DNA of 64,000 bases. Source: an uncultured Marinobacterium sp. (GTDB lineage Bacteria > Pseudomonadota > Gammaproteobacteria > Pseudomonadales > Balneatricaceae). The stretch spans positions 1-64,000 of the forward strand of contig CANMWJ010000009.1 of assembly GCA_947501565.1 (NCBI GenBank). The letters are read 5' to 3'. A program made the position numbers and the translations under genes. Shown piece after piece: positions 1-11,787 of this stretch. Every line of letters begins with the position of its first letter. The stretch's first letter is position 1. Below the pieces are notes generated by a model. It searched no databases. It saw only the letters and a list, made by a program, of their open reading frames with translations, and was not told where the DNA came from.

Positions 1-83
1 GTACGCTTAGTTCTTGATTTCATAACACCTTCCGATTTGATGATCGAAAAGTGTCAACGTTATTCAGGACGGGACACTCCCAT

Positions 84-113
84 AAAAAAAGCCAACTATT
101 ATCAGTTGGCTTT
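84..113 (-). terminator. Rho-independent terminator of the yeiH-like gene
   Basis: GCCAACT (91-97), a 6-nt loop and AGTTGGC (104-110) form a perfect 7-bp stem. On the minus strand it is followed by seven T residues, as expected for a terminator 30 bp after the stop of the exporter gene. The plus-strand side has only TTT, so it is mainly a minus-strand terminator. Positions 1-83 contain no gene that I can support. Confidence 0.8.
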
Positions 114-144
114 CTCTATCCGGATATCCCATCGAAAGTTGATC

Positions 145-1176
145 TTAGCGCGCCATAAACAACCAGATTGCCACCAGCGCCGCCAGGAAGACGGTTTCCG
201 CGATCAAAAGCGCCACCGGACGCCAGCCCATCGCAGCAAGCTCTTTGAAAGACGCTTTCATACCCAGACCAACCATCGCGATCACCAGACACCAGCGTGA
301 CAGATCGATCATACCCTCAGATACCAGGTTTGGCAGGTAACCGGTGCTGTTGATCAGCACAATTACGACGAATGCGATCAGGAAACCTGGCAGGGGCAGG
401 CTGGATGCACCCGGCGCTTTACTCTTACCGTTCTTGGCTACCATTAACGAGATCACCACAACCACCGGCACCAGCGCTGCCACACGTAGCAACTTGGTGA
501 AGGTCGCCACGTCACCAACGTCGTCACTCATCATGTAGCCAGCACCAACCACCTGCGCTACGTCGTGGATGGTTGCACCCAGGAAGATGCCACTTTCCAC
601 TTCGTCCAGGCCAAGGCCGGTCACCACCAGCGGATAGCCGATCATCGCCACCGTACTCAGGGCAGTGACGCCGATAATGGTAAAAATCAGGTTTTTGTCG
701 GCGTCTTTATCCTGCGGCAGCACTGCGGATACCGCCAATGCAGCAGACGCACCGCAAATACCCACGGACGCACCGGTCAGGATGCTCTGGGATTTACTCT
801 GCTTTAACCACTGGCCACAGAAATAACCGAAGATAATCGTTGCCGGCACACCGACAACCACAATAGCGATCGGCGTAATACCCAGCCCCAACAGCTGCTC
901 GATGGTGATACGGGCACCCAAAAGCGCAATGCCGAAACGCAAGATCGCTTTTGCCGCAAACTGAATACCGGCGACACACTTACCTTCCAGGGAGAGGTAG
1001 TTGAGTGACATTCCCATAAGCAGTGCGTAAAGAATGGTTGGCCCACCGTAGTGTTCTGATACGAACTTCGCCGCCATGCCCACTACGATACAAAGCAGGA
1101 AACCGGGCATCAGTTCAGACAGCCACGGGCGCCATGTCTGAATCTGAAGGGGTGAAAACTGTTGTTGTCCTGCCAT
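145..1176 (-). CDS. yeiH: YeiH-family putative sulfate exporter (UPF0324)
   Basis: An integral membrane protein of 343 aa with about ten hydrophobic segments covering nearly the whole length. It matches the YeiH/PSE family (Cons_hypoth698), including the conserved stretch around TGASVGICGASAALAV (about residues 130-150) and GATIHDVAQVVGAG (about 200-213). The family is named as putative sulfate exporters, but transport has rarely been shown directly. The ATG at 1176 has an AGGAGAG SD five bases upstream. The gene stands alone, with its own terminator. A sulfur role would fit the soeABC sulfite dehydrogenase 20 kb away, because that enzyme makes sulfate in the cytoplasm; this link is inference. 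Confidence 0.85.
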   Translation of the reverse strand: MAGQQQFSPLQIQTWRPWLSELMPGFLLCIVVGMAAKFVSEHYGGPTILYALLMGMSLNYLSLEGKCVAGIQFAAKAILRFGIALLGARITIEQLLGLGITPIAIVVVGVPATIIFGYFCGQWLKQSKSQSILTGASVGICGASAALAVSAVLPQDKDADKNLIFTIIGVTALSTVAMIGYPLVVTGLGLDEVESGIFLGATIHDVAQVVGAGYMMSDDVGDVATFTKLLRVAALVPVVVVISLMVAKNGKSKAPGASSLPLPGFLIAFVVIVLINSTGYLPNLVSEGMIDLSRWCLVIAMVGLGMKASFKELAAMGWRPVALLIAETVFLAALVAIWLFMAR

Positions 1177-1307
1177 TCTACTCTCCTGTTGCTACAGGCA
1201 ACCCCGAAGGATTGCATAGGTTAACAGCAGTATATGGCCCGTATATACACGGCCTTAGACACAGAATCAGTCAAGATATGGTACCAGTTGCGGAGATTCC
1301 CGCCTGA

Positions 1308-1324
1308 GGGACCGATTTGGTCCC
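1308..1324. other. Short stem-loop downstream of mepM
   Basis: GGGACC, a 5-nt loop and GGTCCC form a 6-bp perfect stem 38 bp after the mepM stop, on the yeiH promoter side. There is no T tract on either strand, so it is a weak terminator candidate or an operator-like dyad. The rest of 1177-1361 should hold the yeiH promoter, but no clear -35/-10 pair stands out. Confidence 0.3.
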
Positions 1325-1361
1325 ACTCCAAGGTCTAATCAAACAGCAATTTAGCGTCCGA

Positions 1362-2672
1362 TTAGCCGTTTTTTGCGTTCTGTTGCTGCTTGGACGCGTA
1401 CTGGCTCATGCGGGCAGTGAGCGTTTTCACCATCTGCTTAAACTTGTCACGGTGCTTACGCGCGATGGTTTTCACCTCAGGAATCTTGGCTTTCATCGGG
1501 TTAACAGGCCGCTTGTTGATGTGAAACTCGTAGTGCAGGTGCGGCCCGGTAGAGCGACCGCTGTTGCCGGTCAGAGCGATCTTCTGACCACGGGATACCT
1601 TCTGCCCCTTACGGACATAGGCTTTGTTCAGGTGCAGGTAACGGGTGCGATACTTGGAGCCGTGCTGGATCTCAATGTAGAGACCTGCATAGCGGTGACG
1701 CACGACACGGTTCACAACACCGTCCCCGGCAGCGACCACTGGCGTACGCATCGGAGTGGCAAAGTCGGTACCGTTATGCGGACGGATCGCCCTGGTTACC
1801 GGGTGGAGTCGACGCGGGTTGAAACTGGAAGAGATACGGTAGCGTTTCAACAATGGGATACGCTGGAACGCTTTCTCCAGACTCCGGCCTTTCTCGTCGA
1901 AAAAGTTGCCATCGAACGAAAACACCGACAGTTCACGGCGTTTACCCAAGTAGCGGAAGCCTTCGATCTTGCTGTTACCGGTGTATTGCCCCTCCACGTA
2001 CTGACGGGAGAGGATCAGCTGAAACTGATCACCCGGACGCAGATCACGACGGAAATTCATCCGTGTTTTCAATACGCCGCTTACACTGCTGGCTTCAGCA
2101 AGGCTGATACCGGCGCGCTGCATCGACTCGTGCAGGTTGCCCTCTACCGAACCGACAAACACCTCGCTTCGATGCTCACCTTCAATGATATGTTCCTTGA
2201 ACTCAAAATCGCCCTTCTCGGTACGATTGAAGTCGACGCGGTAGGTCAGACCGGACTTGAAGGTAAAGCGGGTCAAACGCTCCTGATCGTCAAAACGAAA
2301 CTCCAGCTGGTGACCAGGCCTTATGGTATCCAGCGCCAGGACGTTAACGTCAGCTTCGAGCAGTTCGTATAGGGTGGATTGCGGCACGCGCAGGAATTCA
2401 AAGATTTTGCCGAGGGTGTCACCCTTGGCAACCACGTAATGCAGGTGACTTTCCGGTTCATCGTTGTCTGCGGGAGTCAGGTCGTCATCCTGCTGCGTGG
2501 CCGCTTCCAGATCCAGCGGCAACATCACGATTTCCGGCTTTGGATCGGTGCGCGGCATGACTAATGCCATCAGCATGACGGCCAGTGCAACCACGATCAC
2601 CGCGCGCTGCAGGCGCGACAGATGATCGTAGATATTCTTGAAGACGGTGAAGATACTATTCAGAAAATTCAA
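1362..2672 (-). CDS. mepM: MepM-like M23 peptidoglycan DD-metalloendopeptidase
   Basis: A predicted inner-membrane-anchored, periplasmic peptidoglycan hydrolase of 436 aa. It has one transmembrane anchor near residues 23-41, then a LysM/OapA-like segment beginning HYVVAKGDTLGKIF (about 78-125). The C-terminal M23 (LytM) domain carries the zinc ligands H299 and D303 (HNGTD) and H380 (HLHYE). All catalytic residues are present, so it should be active. In E. coli MepM cleaves D-Ala-mDAP cross-links to let the sacculus expand. The start is TTG at 2672; no in-frame ATG is available that would keep the membrane anchor. After the M23 domain there is a basic tail of about 50 aa. Confidence 0.88.
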   Translation of the reverse strand: MNFLNSIFTVFKNIYDHLSRLQRAVIVVALAVMLMALVMPRTDPKPEIVMLPLDLEAATQQDDDLTPADNDEPESHLHYVVAKGDTLGKIFEFLRVPQSTLYELLEADVNVLALDTIRPGHQLEFRFDDQERLTRFTFKSGLTYRVDFNRTEKGDFEFKEHIIEGEHRSEVFVGSVEGNLHESMQRAGISLAEASSVSGVLKTRMNFRRDLRPGDQFQLILSRQYVEGQYTGNSKIEGFRYLGKRRELSVFSFDGNFFDEKGRSLEKAFQRIPLLKRYRISSSFNPRRLHPVTRAIRPHNGTDFATPMRTPVVAAGDGVVNRVVRHRYAGLYIEIQHGSKYRTRYLHLNKAYVRKGQKVSRGQKIALTGNSGRSTGPHLHYEFHINKRPVNPMKAKIPEVKTIARKHRDKFKQMVKTLTARMSQYASKQQQNAKNG

Positions 2673-2905
2673 AACACATCCCAGTTAAAAACCTGGCGCC
2701 CGCAGCTACTGCCTGAACTCGATATAAAATGGACTATAGCTGGCGCCGGGCAAGCGCGAGAGATCTGCTGCACAATCTACCCCACCCCTGCCCCGATGTC
2801 AGTTGTCGGAGAGCAGAAATGGCAATTTTATTGTGGGAATTCTGAACAGCAGCGATACGCGCGTTCAAAAAGTGTGCAAAGAGGATGGATTTGCCTGATG
2901 GAAGG

Positions 2906-2985
2906 TATCGGGCATCGCTAAGCGATGACCAACTTACAAAACCCGACTTAAGAGTAGGTTGGCCAACGCGCAGCGTTGGCCAACA
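2906..2985. repeat. Pair of REP-like palindromes (copies 1 and 2)
   Basis: Two copies of the dispersed repeat described in the findings lie in inverted orientation, at 2906-2937 and 2954-2985. Copy 2 reads GTAGGTTGGCCAACGC then GCAGCGTTGGCCAACA and is a nearly perfect palindrome. They lie in the 333-bp gap between mepM and the chemoreceptor gene; nothing else in that gap is convincing. Confidence 0.75.
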
Positions 2986-3005
2986 CCTCATCTCGCCAAA
3001 GACGA

Positions 3006-4988
3006 TTAAACCGTAAAGCGACCAATCAGTTCCTTCTGTTTCTGAGAGATCTGCAGCAAGTTGTTGCTGTGGCTGGAGACCTTCTCGGCTCCTGCTGCGG
3101 TCTCATGTGCCGCTTCGTTGATATTTACCAGCGTGCGCGCCATATCCTCCACCGCCTGATTCTGCTGACCAGTGGCTTCGGTAATCTGCGTACTCATCGA
3201 GCGAATATTCGCAATCGCGTCTTTCATCTCCATCAGCGACTGCTGAGAGCTATGCGCGTAATCCACACAACTCTCGGATTGGGTCACGCTTTTCTGCATC
3301 ACGTTGACCACCTGACCGATGCTGCCCTGCATGTTCTCCACCATCTCCTGAATCTCCTGCGTGGAGTTCTGGGTGCGGCTGGCCAGCTCACGCACCTCAT
3401 CCGCTACAACTGCGAATCCACGCCCCTGTTCGCCGGCGCGGGCTGCTTCGATCGCGGCATTCAGCGCCAGCAGGTTAGTCTGCTCGGCAATACCGCCGAT
3501 GGTGTCCAGAATTGAACCGATCTGCAGGCTGTACTGATTGAGCTGGTCGCTCAGGCTTACCGCACGGCTGATATCTTCCGCCTGCTGTCGGATACTGCTA
3601 ACCGTATGCTGTACGTGATGATCGGCGTCCTCACCCAAACGTTCACAGTTCTGCACTGCTTCCAATGTGGTACGGGAGAACTGACTCACCTCCTGCACCA
3701 TCGATTCCATCTCTTCAGACGCTGATGCAGTGACGGTCAGCTGCTCACTCTGCTGCGCCATCGCGCTGTTAGTCTGACGGCTGGTGACCGCATTGCTTTC
3801 TGCAACCTCGCTGAGCTGCTCCGAGCCTTTAGTGATCTCCTGCAAAATGTCGTGCAAGCTGGCCACTACGTCGTTCAGGGCGCGCCCCAGATCACCGAAC
3901 TCATCGTGTCGATCTGCGTCGAAGCTGGTGCGCATATCCCCCTGCGCCAGCAATCCCAGCTTCTGCGCCATAGCGGACAGCGGCTGATGGATACTACGTA
4001 CCGTCAGCATTGCGATCACCACGGCGACGATCACATTACCCACCAGTAACGCGATGATCAGCTTCTCGGTAATACTTGATGCCTGATCAGCCTGGGTTTT
4101 CTGTACCACAGCCAGATCCAGTGATGCACTGATAAACGCATCAACCGCGCTGCCCGCTTCCCGCTGCAGCTTCAGCGTCTCAGCACGCTGTTTACCCAGT
4201 TGCTGCATCAAACTCCAGGATTCGCGGAACAGCGCTACCATCCCCTTCTCGTTGTAGAGGTCAGTGTTCAGGTCTCCGACAAGGCGGCTGATGCGGTTGG
4301 CTTTAGGATCAATCTCTACCAGCGACTTCAGCGCAGCCATCATCTGCCCCTCGGATCCTTTCAGTTCACGATCCAGGCGCGGCATATCCTGGTGCTGGCG
4401 GAAGTTGATCAGCTGGGTACGGTGGGCGTTGGCAGCACGCATAAAGCCACGGATACGCAGCAGACGTTCACTGTCCGTATTGCTGTTGATGTATTTCTGG
4501 CCCCAGGTATTGAGGGTGTCTGTTTTACGCTGAAAGCTACTCTCTTTCTGACGTACGCGTTCATCCAGCATCAGGCGCTGTTCATGCAGGGTCATCGCCT
4601 TTTCCGCAGCTTTGGCAAACTGGTCTTTGGTGCTGGTCGCAGTATTCAGCAGGCCACGCTGTTCAGAGGTCAGCGGATAATTCTCGCCGAGTTCGTTTAG
4701 CTGAGTACTGAGCTGTTGAATCTGCTCACCGAACGCTTTTTTCTGCTGATCGCGGAATTTCTTATCCTTGGCATCGGACATAAAATTGAGCAGCGCCAGA
4801 TTGGCCTGCTGTAGTGTGATCATCTGATTCAGGCTGCCCACGACCGTCGGCAGTGACTGGCCGGTGACCTGATCCAGGCCACGGCTGATGTTCTTGGCAC
4901 CCCAGAGGCCACCGCCACCTACGAGCAGAATTGATAACACCAGAAAGGAAAACCCTAAAGTAATCTTATGGGATACCTTCAACTGCAT
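3006..4988 (-). CDS. Methyl-accepting chemotaxis protein
   Basis: A transmembrane chemoreceptor of 660 aa. It has one N-terminal membrane segment (about residues 10-30), a roughly 270-residue helical periplasmic ligand domain (HBM/4-helix-bundle type, judging by length and heptads), a second membrane segment near 305-330, a HAMP domain to about 380, and a C-terminal signalling domain. The conserved hairpin tip contains [20 protein letters not shown], which contacts CheA and CheW. No C-terminal NWETF-like CheR tether is visible. I start at the ATG at 4988 because GGAGAGG lies six bases upstream; a TTG at 5006 would add six residues. The ligand cannot be read from sequence. It is divergent from thiC. 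Confidence 0.92.
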   Translation of the reverse strand: MQLKVSHKITLGFSFLVLSILLVGGGGLWGAKNISRGLDQVTGQSLPTVVGSLNQMITLQQANLALLNFMSDAKDKKFRDQQKKAFGEQIQQLSTQLNELGENYPLTSEQRGLLNTATSTKDQFAKAAEKAMTLHEQRLMLDERVRQKESSFQRKTDTLNTWGQKYINSNTDSERLLRIRGFMRAANAHRTQLINFRQHQDMPRLDRELKGSEGQMMAALKSLVEIDPKANRISRLVGDLNTDLYNEKGMVALFRESWSLMQQLGKQRAETLKLQREAGSAVDAFISASLDLAVVQKTQADQASSITEKLIIALLVGNVIVAVVIAMLTVRSIHQPLSAMAQKLGLLAQGDMRTSFDADRHDEFGDLGRALNDVVASLHDILQEITKGSEQLSEVAESNAVTSRQTNSAMAQQSEQLTVTASASEEMESMVQEVSQFSRTTLEAVQNCERLGEDADHHVQHTVSSIRQQAEDISRAVSLSDQLNQYSLQIGSILDTIGGIAEQTNLLALNAAIEAARAGEQGRGFAVVADEVRELASRTQNSTQEIQEMVENMQGSIGQVVNVMQKSVTQSESCVDYAHSSQQSLMEMKDAIANIRSMSTQITEATGQQNQAVEDMARTLVNINEAAHETAAGAEKVSSHSNNLLQISQKQKELIGRFTV

Positions 4989-7285
<2,297 letters not shown>

Positions 7286-7385
7286 TTCCCTCGCTTATCA
7301 ATCCATTTCAGGCACCAGACCGGGGGCTTCCCCAGCCCCCGACGCAGGTTATGTTGCCACCTTTGGTCAGCAGCGGTTGCTGACA

Positions 7386-7460
7386 AGCACTATCGCGGCA
7401 TCTCCACACAGATGCACAAGTCTCTACTAGTCTGGCTGTGATAGTGCTGCTTTTCTGTTT
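7386..7460 (+). ncRNA. Candidate structured small RNA
   Basis: AGCACTATC (7386-7394) pairs with GATAGTGCT (7440-7448), enclosing a second perfect hairpin GCATCT-CCACAC-AGATGC (7398-7415). A T-rich tail (GCTTTTCTGTTTT) follows directly. This looks like a folded transcript end within a gene-free region. It could instead be a terminator structure for a longer thiC transcript. No known RNA family is recognised. Confidence 0.25.
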
Positions 7461-7892
7461 TCCATCACGCCCTCCCCCTTCACTCCAACCATACGCAGAT
7501 AGCGCGATATACATTCGGCCTTGCCTACAGCTCAGGAAAAGATCAGAACCTGAAACCTCAACCTACCCAATACAGCCACCCTGCAGCAACAGACCGGTTC
7601 AACACACCTAGCGTGCCATTGCGACCGCTGCAATGAGAAACGGAAACAGACTGCCCTTGCCAAGTGCTCCGGATAACCTGCCCAGGCTGAACGGAGACTC
7701 GCACAACCCAACTCGCAGAGGTGCACGCTCTTTCAGCTGAGACACGACCGCCGGAATGGCCAGGAGAGCATGAAGCTAAACGCCAGATGCCCTATTCAGC
7801 TCCAGCACAAAGAACAGCACCGGAGAAACCCCGGCACTGTTTAAAGAAAGGATGGATCAGGAAACAACGAATACGATAACGGTATAAAAACC

Positions 7893-7922
7893 AAAAAAAG
7901 CCACATTTAGGGAATGTGGCTA
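7893..7922 (-). terminator. Rho-independent terminator
   Basis: GCCACATT (7900-7907), loop TAGGG and AATGTGGC (7913-7920) form a perfect 8-bp stem; the minus strand then has seven T residues. It lies 50 bp after the stop of the small minus-strand gene ending at 7972. Confidence 0.85.
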
Positions 7923-7971
7923 AAGCGCGTTACCAGAGCAAGAAAGTAACGTCACGGAGGGCGTTTGAATC

Positions 7972-8244
7972 TTAAACAGAGAGCGGTTCAGCTTTGGCCG
8001 CCTCTTTCTGAGCCAGCGCAGCTTCCGCCATCTTGCGGCCGAAGATCTCCATCACATCAGCCTGATCAGGGTTCTCGCTCGCCTCATCCATCGCATCGAC
8101 CATCGCCTGAACGGTCGGCAAAGTCTTCTCTACCAGCTGGGTGATGTATGCCTCTGGGCTGGTACCGGTGTATTTGTGGTAACGGTCAAACAGCTCAACA
8201 GTTTCTGCCTGCAGCTCGATCTGAACGTGGGATTTAGTTGCCAT
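7972..8244 (-). CDS. Small protein of unknown function, RHH-like N-terminus
   Basis: A protein of 90 aa that I do not recognise. Residues 6-41 (HVQIELQAETVELFDRY onward) have the strand-helix-helix pattern of ribbon-helix-helix proteins, with hydrophobic residues at alternating then helical spacing. The C-terminal 50 residues are Ala/Glu/Met-rich and probably helical. I use the ATG at 8244 because GGAGAG lies just upstream. The frame is open up to 8322 but has no SD there. A good terminator follows. A DNA-binding role is possible but unproven. Confidence 0.65.
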   Translation of the reverse strand: MATKSHVQIELQAETVELFDRYHKYTGTSPEAYITQLVEKTLPTVQAMVDAMDEASENPDQADVMEIFGRKMAEAALAQKEAAKAEPLSV

Positions 8245-8534
8245 TAAACTCTCCAGCTTTATTTTTATTGGTTGTGTAGCGCCCCGGGCTTTAAGGGAAC
8301 ACATTGCCCGGAGCCGGACCAACAGTTGAGCATCACCCGACAGCTTGGTGGACAGCGGCTAACTGCTGATGGTTTCACTATAGGGGTGGCACTGAGCAAG
8401 CTTTAGATCCAAAAAAAATCTCCGACTGGAACCAGCCTGGCCACATCGGTTACCCGCAACTGGCCCTACTGCCCATTTCACGCTGATCTATTCTTACGGT
8501 GCTATAGGCATCAATAGAAGAACAAGGTTAGGCA

Positions 8535-8918
8535 ATGTCTGAATACAACACCCTCAACGCCATGGGACTGACCGACATCCAGGCGATCAGCCACTACAAG
8601 CTGAGTTACAAAGATAAACAGGAAGTCCTGAAGGTGTATTTCAACCACCCGGAAGGCTCCGCGCTGCCTGACAGCAGTACCTTCTACTTCGAACGCAACA
8701 AAGTGGTCGCAGCCGACAAAGAAGCCGCCACCCAGAACGCGGAAAACGGCGGTAGCGACCCGGTGCTATTGGCTGCGGTTGATGAGCTGAACACGATCTC
8801 CAAAAGAAAGGGCAACAACGACCGTCGCATCACCCTGCTGAACGAGATCGACCGCCTGGAACAGATCATGGCGGCGAAGCTGAAAGAACTGCGGGAAGAT
8901 CTGAATAAACTGGTTTGA
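8535..8918 (+). CDS. DUF3461 family protein
   Basis: A conserved gammaproteobacterial protein of 127 aa, probably cytoplasmic. The N-terminus MSEYNTLNAMGLTDIQAISHYKL matches the DUF3461 pattern in my memory (a short opening, then ISHY), followed by a predicted beta segment around VLKVYFNHPEGS and a C-terminal helical region (about residues 95-127). No function is established for the family. It stands alone with its own terminator. The 290-bp gap upstream shows no clear promoter. Confidence 0.8.
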   Translation: MSEYNTLNAMGLTDIQAISHYKLSYKDKQEVLKVYFNHPEGSALPDSSTFYFERNKVVAADKEAATQNAENGGSDPVLLAAVDELNTISKRKGNNDRRITLLNEIDRLEQIMAAKLKELREDLNKLV

Positions 8919-8939
8919 TAGCAGCTTTAGATAGAAAGG

Positions 8940-8967
8940 AAAATGGCCCTGATTAGGGCCATTTTTG
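8940..8967. terminator. Bidirectional terminator between convergent genes
   Basis: AAAATGGCCCT (8940-8950), loop GATT and AGGGCCATTTTT form a long stem with A/T runs on both sides. It separates the DUF3461 gene (plus) from the YbjN-like gene (minus), and its last bases abut the stop of the latter. Confidence 0.88.
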
Positions 8968-9483
8968 TTACCGTCTCATCGCATCGGTTTCTTCGCCGAT
9001 TTTCTTCAGTGTTCTTTCAAACATGCCGATTACGTTATCTTCAAACTCGTCTGGATTAAACCCATACTGAACCGGATAGTTCAACTCCATACGAAGGGAA
9101 TCCCTGTCTACCATAAAGACCTTCGGGTACTTCTTCTCGGCATTCCATTTGTTTGCGTATTCAACCAGCTCTTCGTAACGGCTCTTCTTTGTACCAAACT
9201 GTGAGATCAGCTGTAGGTTCCAAAGCTTACCTGAACGCGTCTCATCAAAGATGATATATACGGCCCAGCCCTCATCTTCAGTCTCATAACGAAGATCACC
9301 ATCATCATCGACCGTATAACTAACACCCATTTTCTCCATAGTCTTTTTTACAGAAGATGGAGTTGGTTTATAAACGGGACTAACAGCCCTCTCCTCACCC
9401 TCAAGTTTCATCGCATTTGCTTGGCCATGAATGCCAAGAAGAGAAGCCAACATCAATGAAACAACCACTTTCTTCATTATCAT
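8968..9483 (-). CDS. Exported YbjN-domain protein
   Basis: A protein of 171 aa with a signal peptide: Lys-Lys, a hydrophobic core and cleavage likely after GQANA (about residue 24). The mature part (KTMEKMGVSYTVDDDGDLRY, then a strand-rich segment and LVEYANKWN) has the YbjN/type III chaperone-like layout. YbjN-family proteins act in motility and stress phenotypes, but a biochemical function is not settled. Two starts are possible: ATG at 9483, or ATG at 9477 (MKKVV), which lies at better spacing from AGGGA. I keep the longer one. The exported form suggests a periplasmic role. Confidence 0.65.
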   Translation of the reverse strand: MIMKKVVVSLMLASLLGIHGQANAMKLEGEERAVSPVYKPTPSSVKKTMEKMGVSYTVDDDGDLRYETEDEGWAVYIIFDETRSGKLWNLQLISQFGTKKSRYEELVEYANKWNAEKKYPKVFMVDRDSLRMELNYPVQYGFNPDEFEDNVIGMFERTLKKIGEETDAMRR

Positions 9484-9907
9484 TTGTCCCTAACACCCTG
9501 AAAGTTATCTAAAGCCAAACGCAGAACCGATAACGCTTAACTATCCAGTCGATGCGATTCAGCATATCCAATCATCACAGACTAATTGTTCTTCCACGTT
9601 AATCCCTTGATACGCATCATCAACGACCTAGCTGGCCATCCGAACCTACCTTGATAGACCGATTAACGCATAGATATGCCTAGTCAATGCCTATCCTTTC
9701 ATATACCTCTTCACATTAGAAAGCACTAAAACTTGTAGTCACAATTAAGATTACAGGTATTAAGTAAGACCTTATCTCTTCTGGAAAGCTCTTATGCCAA
9801 GACGCTCAAGCTCTCAGGAATATGAACAAACCCGACAAAGTTCGTTTGGAATTGTTAATGTGTCCCTCCAAGCCTAGGCCAGAGAAACAGATCAAAAGGT
9901 ACATACT
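9484..9907. other. Intergenic gap without recognisable features
   Basis: This 424-bp AT-richer stretch lies between two divergent genes of unknown function, and presumably holds both promoters. I see no repeat, palindrome longer than 7 bp, RNA gene or credible reading frame. Confidence 0.4.
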
Positions 9908-10576
9908 ATGACTACCCAGGCCACCGACGGCATTCAATACAACGGACTCGGCTACAGCCTGCTCAGCAACAGCCCATTCTATCCCGGGCAGATTGGTCTG
10001 CATCCGGAACCGATCTCCAGCGCGTGCTGGCGTGGATATATGGCGAGTTACAGCGTAGAGAACAATCAGCTATATCTGACCTATCTGGAGGTGGGTGTAC
10101 CGCTTGATATGGGCTGGGATGACTTTCCGCTTCCAGTAGAAACGGTCGATTTTCCTGAGTCGCAGTCCGACAAGACAGATGAGAAAGGTGCTTCTGACGA
10201 CAATCCATTTCTAAACGTTGAATTCCCCCCACTTCCTGATTTCCAAAGCAAATCAGATGACTTTGACCTCTCGTTTATCGACGAGATCATGGCTGGAGCT
10301 CAGGGATCGGACAAAAAGACGATACAAACATCTGTTTACACCCCTAAAGAACCGAAATACCCGGAACTGGGCGGCAAGCAGCCTGAGCAGGTCAGTAATG
10401 TACTCTACTACCGGGAGATCGCCCACCCGCTGGATTACAGCGGCACACTGCTTCTGGGGCGGGGCTTTGATTATCAATACGATTACGTCGAAGTGGATCG
10501 TTATCTGTATTACCGGGACAAACTGGAACTGACGTTCAAGGAGGGCGTGCTGATTGCGGCCAAACCAGCACTCTGA
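9908..10576 (+). CDS. Hypothetical protein
   Basis: A protein of 222 aa without signal peptide or membrane segment; I do not recognise a family with certainty. The N-terminal part (SSACWRGYMASYSVENNQLYLTYLEV, about residues 37-62) resembles a beta-rich module found in other uncharacterised bacterial proteins, with a WRGY...NQLYL pattern. A low-complexity acidic linker (about 85-125) follows, then a second beta-rich part with RYLYYRDKLELTF. AGGT lies close upstream of the ATG. It is convergent with the next gene, six bases apart. Confidence 0.6.
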   Translation: MTTQATDGIQYNGLGYSLLSNSPFYPGQIGLHPEPISSACWRGYMASYSVENNQLYLTYLEVGVPLDMGWDDFPLPVETVDFPESQSDKTDEKGASDDNPFLNVEFPPLPDFQSKSDDFDLSFIDEIMAGAQGSDKKTIQTSVYTPKEPKYPELGGKQPEQVSNVLYYREIAHPLDYSGTLLLGRGFDYQYDYVEVDRYLYYRDKLELTFKEGVLIAAKPAL

Positions 10577-10582
10577 AAGTCC

Positions 10583-11050
10583 CTACACAACAGATCCGTT
10601 CAGCCAACAGTAGGCGACAAGTGATACAGCACAGGCCCCGACAAATACCAGAAGCAAGGGTTTGGATTTGGGGCCATCCTCGCTTTCACCTGTTACACCA
10701 GACTGTTCCGCAACCTCTTTTTGCGCGCAATACTCGTTGTCGTACCAGTACTGCATATTCGATAGCAGTGTGCCGTAGGTCGCCTTACCGCCGCTGTACT
10801 CACCTGGGTTGGCGCAGTTGGCCTGCGCATACTGAATTTTGACGCGCAGTTTGGACATGTAATCCATTGCACTCTCCGCTTCGATATCCAGCGCGATCAT
10901 CTCAAATTGTGATATCGCCGATAGGCTGGCTTTGTAATCATAGCCGTAGGTGCCTTCCATCTCTTTTCTACACTGTTCAGTGCAGATCTGCTCCACCTGC
11001 GCGTGCAGGTCCTGTAACCATTGCGGTTCCTGTTTATCCGATTGACTCAT
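10583..11050 (-). CDS. Hypothetical tail-anchored membrane protein
   Basis: A protein of 155 aa with a cytoplasmic-looking helical body containing six Cys residues (for example QICTEQCRK near the N-terminus) and a single C-terminal membrane segment (PLLLVFVGACAVSLVAYCW) ending four residues before the stop. That is the layout of a tail-anchored or single-pass protein. The ATG at 11050 is preceded by GGAAGAGAG; the frame extends to 11095 without an SD. No family is recognised. It is convergent with the hypothetical gene ending at 10576. Confidence 0.55.
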   Translation of the reverse strand: MSQSDKQEPQWLQDLHAQVEQICTEQCRKEMEGTYGYDYKASLSAISQFEMIALDIEAESAMDYMSKLRVKIQYAQANCANPGEYSGGKATYGTLLSNMQYWYDNEYCAQKEVAEQSGVTGESEDGPKSKPLLLVFVGACAVSLVAYCWLNGSVV

Positions 11051-11232
11051 TTCTCTCTTCCTTTTTTGTATCTTCACATCGCCTGCCAACAGCACGCTTT
11101 CCCTTTGTGATGGACAAGATCTGATTTTCGAACAACGCGTTTAATTCTTACCCATCTGGCAAAAAGTTCCCGTGTAGAGCCAAATTTATTTTGCTTGCGA
11201 AGGTCTCCGACCCTCCCTTAGAATCGGCAGCC

Positions 11233-11643
11233 ATGCGAAATCTGATGCAGTCACTTAACGCCCGCAGCGCTTCCGACGCGCCTCTCTCCGGCAAGGCCGC
11301 CCTGGTCCTTGTGCTGGCGTTTGCCCTGTTGCTAGTACAAAGCACCCAGCTGCATCTGCATCTGTACGACCACTCCGACCATCACTATCATAACGCTACC
11401 CATTCCAACTACGAGCTGGGCGCGGATCTGCACAGTGATGAGTTGGTGGAGATCGAATTTGCGCAGGATGGCTTTGCCAAACAACTGAGCGTGACCTCCC
11501 TTGTCGTTGCGCTCTTTGCGATTGTTTTCCTGCTCTCTCAGCGCTTATTGGCGGGAACGCAACACTGGCGGATTCCCGACGATCCGCTCCCCGTCAGCAA
11601 ACCTTTCAGCCTGCGGCCTCCGCAGCGCGCGCCCCCTCACTAA
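11233..11643 (+). CDS. His-rich two-segment membrane protein
   Basis: A protein of 136 aa from the ATG at 11233. Two hydrophobic segments (about residues 24-38 and 90-108) flank a loop very rich in His and Asp (LHLHLYDHSDHHYHNATHS), a typical divalent-metal-binding loop that would face the periplasm. It is followed, after 144 bp, by a HupE/UreJ-like gene and a DUF6488 gene on the same strand, so a metal-handling role is a reasonable inference. A possible promoter (TTGCGA, 18 bp, TAGAAT) ends only about six bases before the ATG, which would make the mRNA nearly leaderless. The exact start is uncertain. Confidence 0.55.
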   Translation: MRNLMQSLNARSASDAPLSGKAALVLVLAFALLLVQSTQLHLHLYDHSDHHYHNATHSNYELGADLHSDELVEIEFAQDGFAKQLSVTSLVVALFAIVFLLSQRLLAGTQHWRIPDDPLPVSKPFSLRPPQRAPPH

Positions 11644-11787
11644 ATCGCCCCCACTGTTTCAATGCGTTGATCCTGTGTGCTACTAGCTGTGCGCATGCTC
11701 AACGTTGCCTATGAAATTCTGACGGTTCTTTTTTGCGCCTGATTCAGCACTCAACGTGCGCGCGCCTCAAAGAGCCTGGAGTGATTG

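Larger units (their letters stand above)
7286..7971. other. Gene-poor 686-bp region after thiC
   Basis: No reading frame here looks like a real protein. At 7322-7340 GGGGGCT, a 5-nt loop and AGCCCCC form a strong stem 37 bp after the thiC stop, a possible terminator although no T tract follows. The structured segment at 7386-7460 is listed separately. The rest (7460-7890) shows no repeat, dyad or coding signal that I can support. Confidence 0.4.

Noticed and set aside
1317-2372. 351-aa open frame antisense to mepM
   Set aside because: Lies wholly opposite a gene with intact catalytic motifs; its translation has no recognisable domain and looks like the mirror of codon bias.
2734-2991. 85-aa minus-strand frame between mepM and the chemoreceptor
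   Set aside because: It runs through the REP repeat pair and has no protein-like features.
8527-8533. GTTAGGC just before the DUF3461 gene as an integron core
   Set aside because: No RYYYAAC partner or palindromic fold nearby, and the gene is a conserved core gene; a chance 7-mer.
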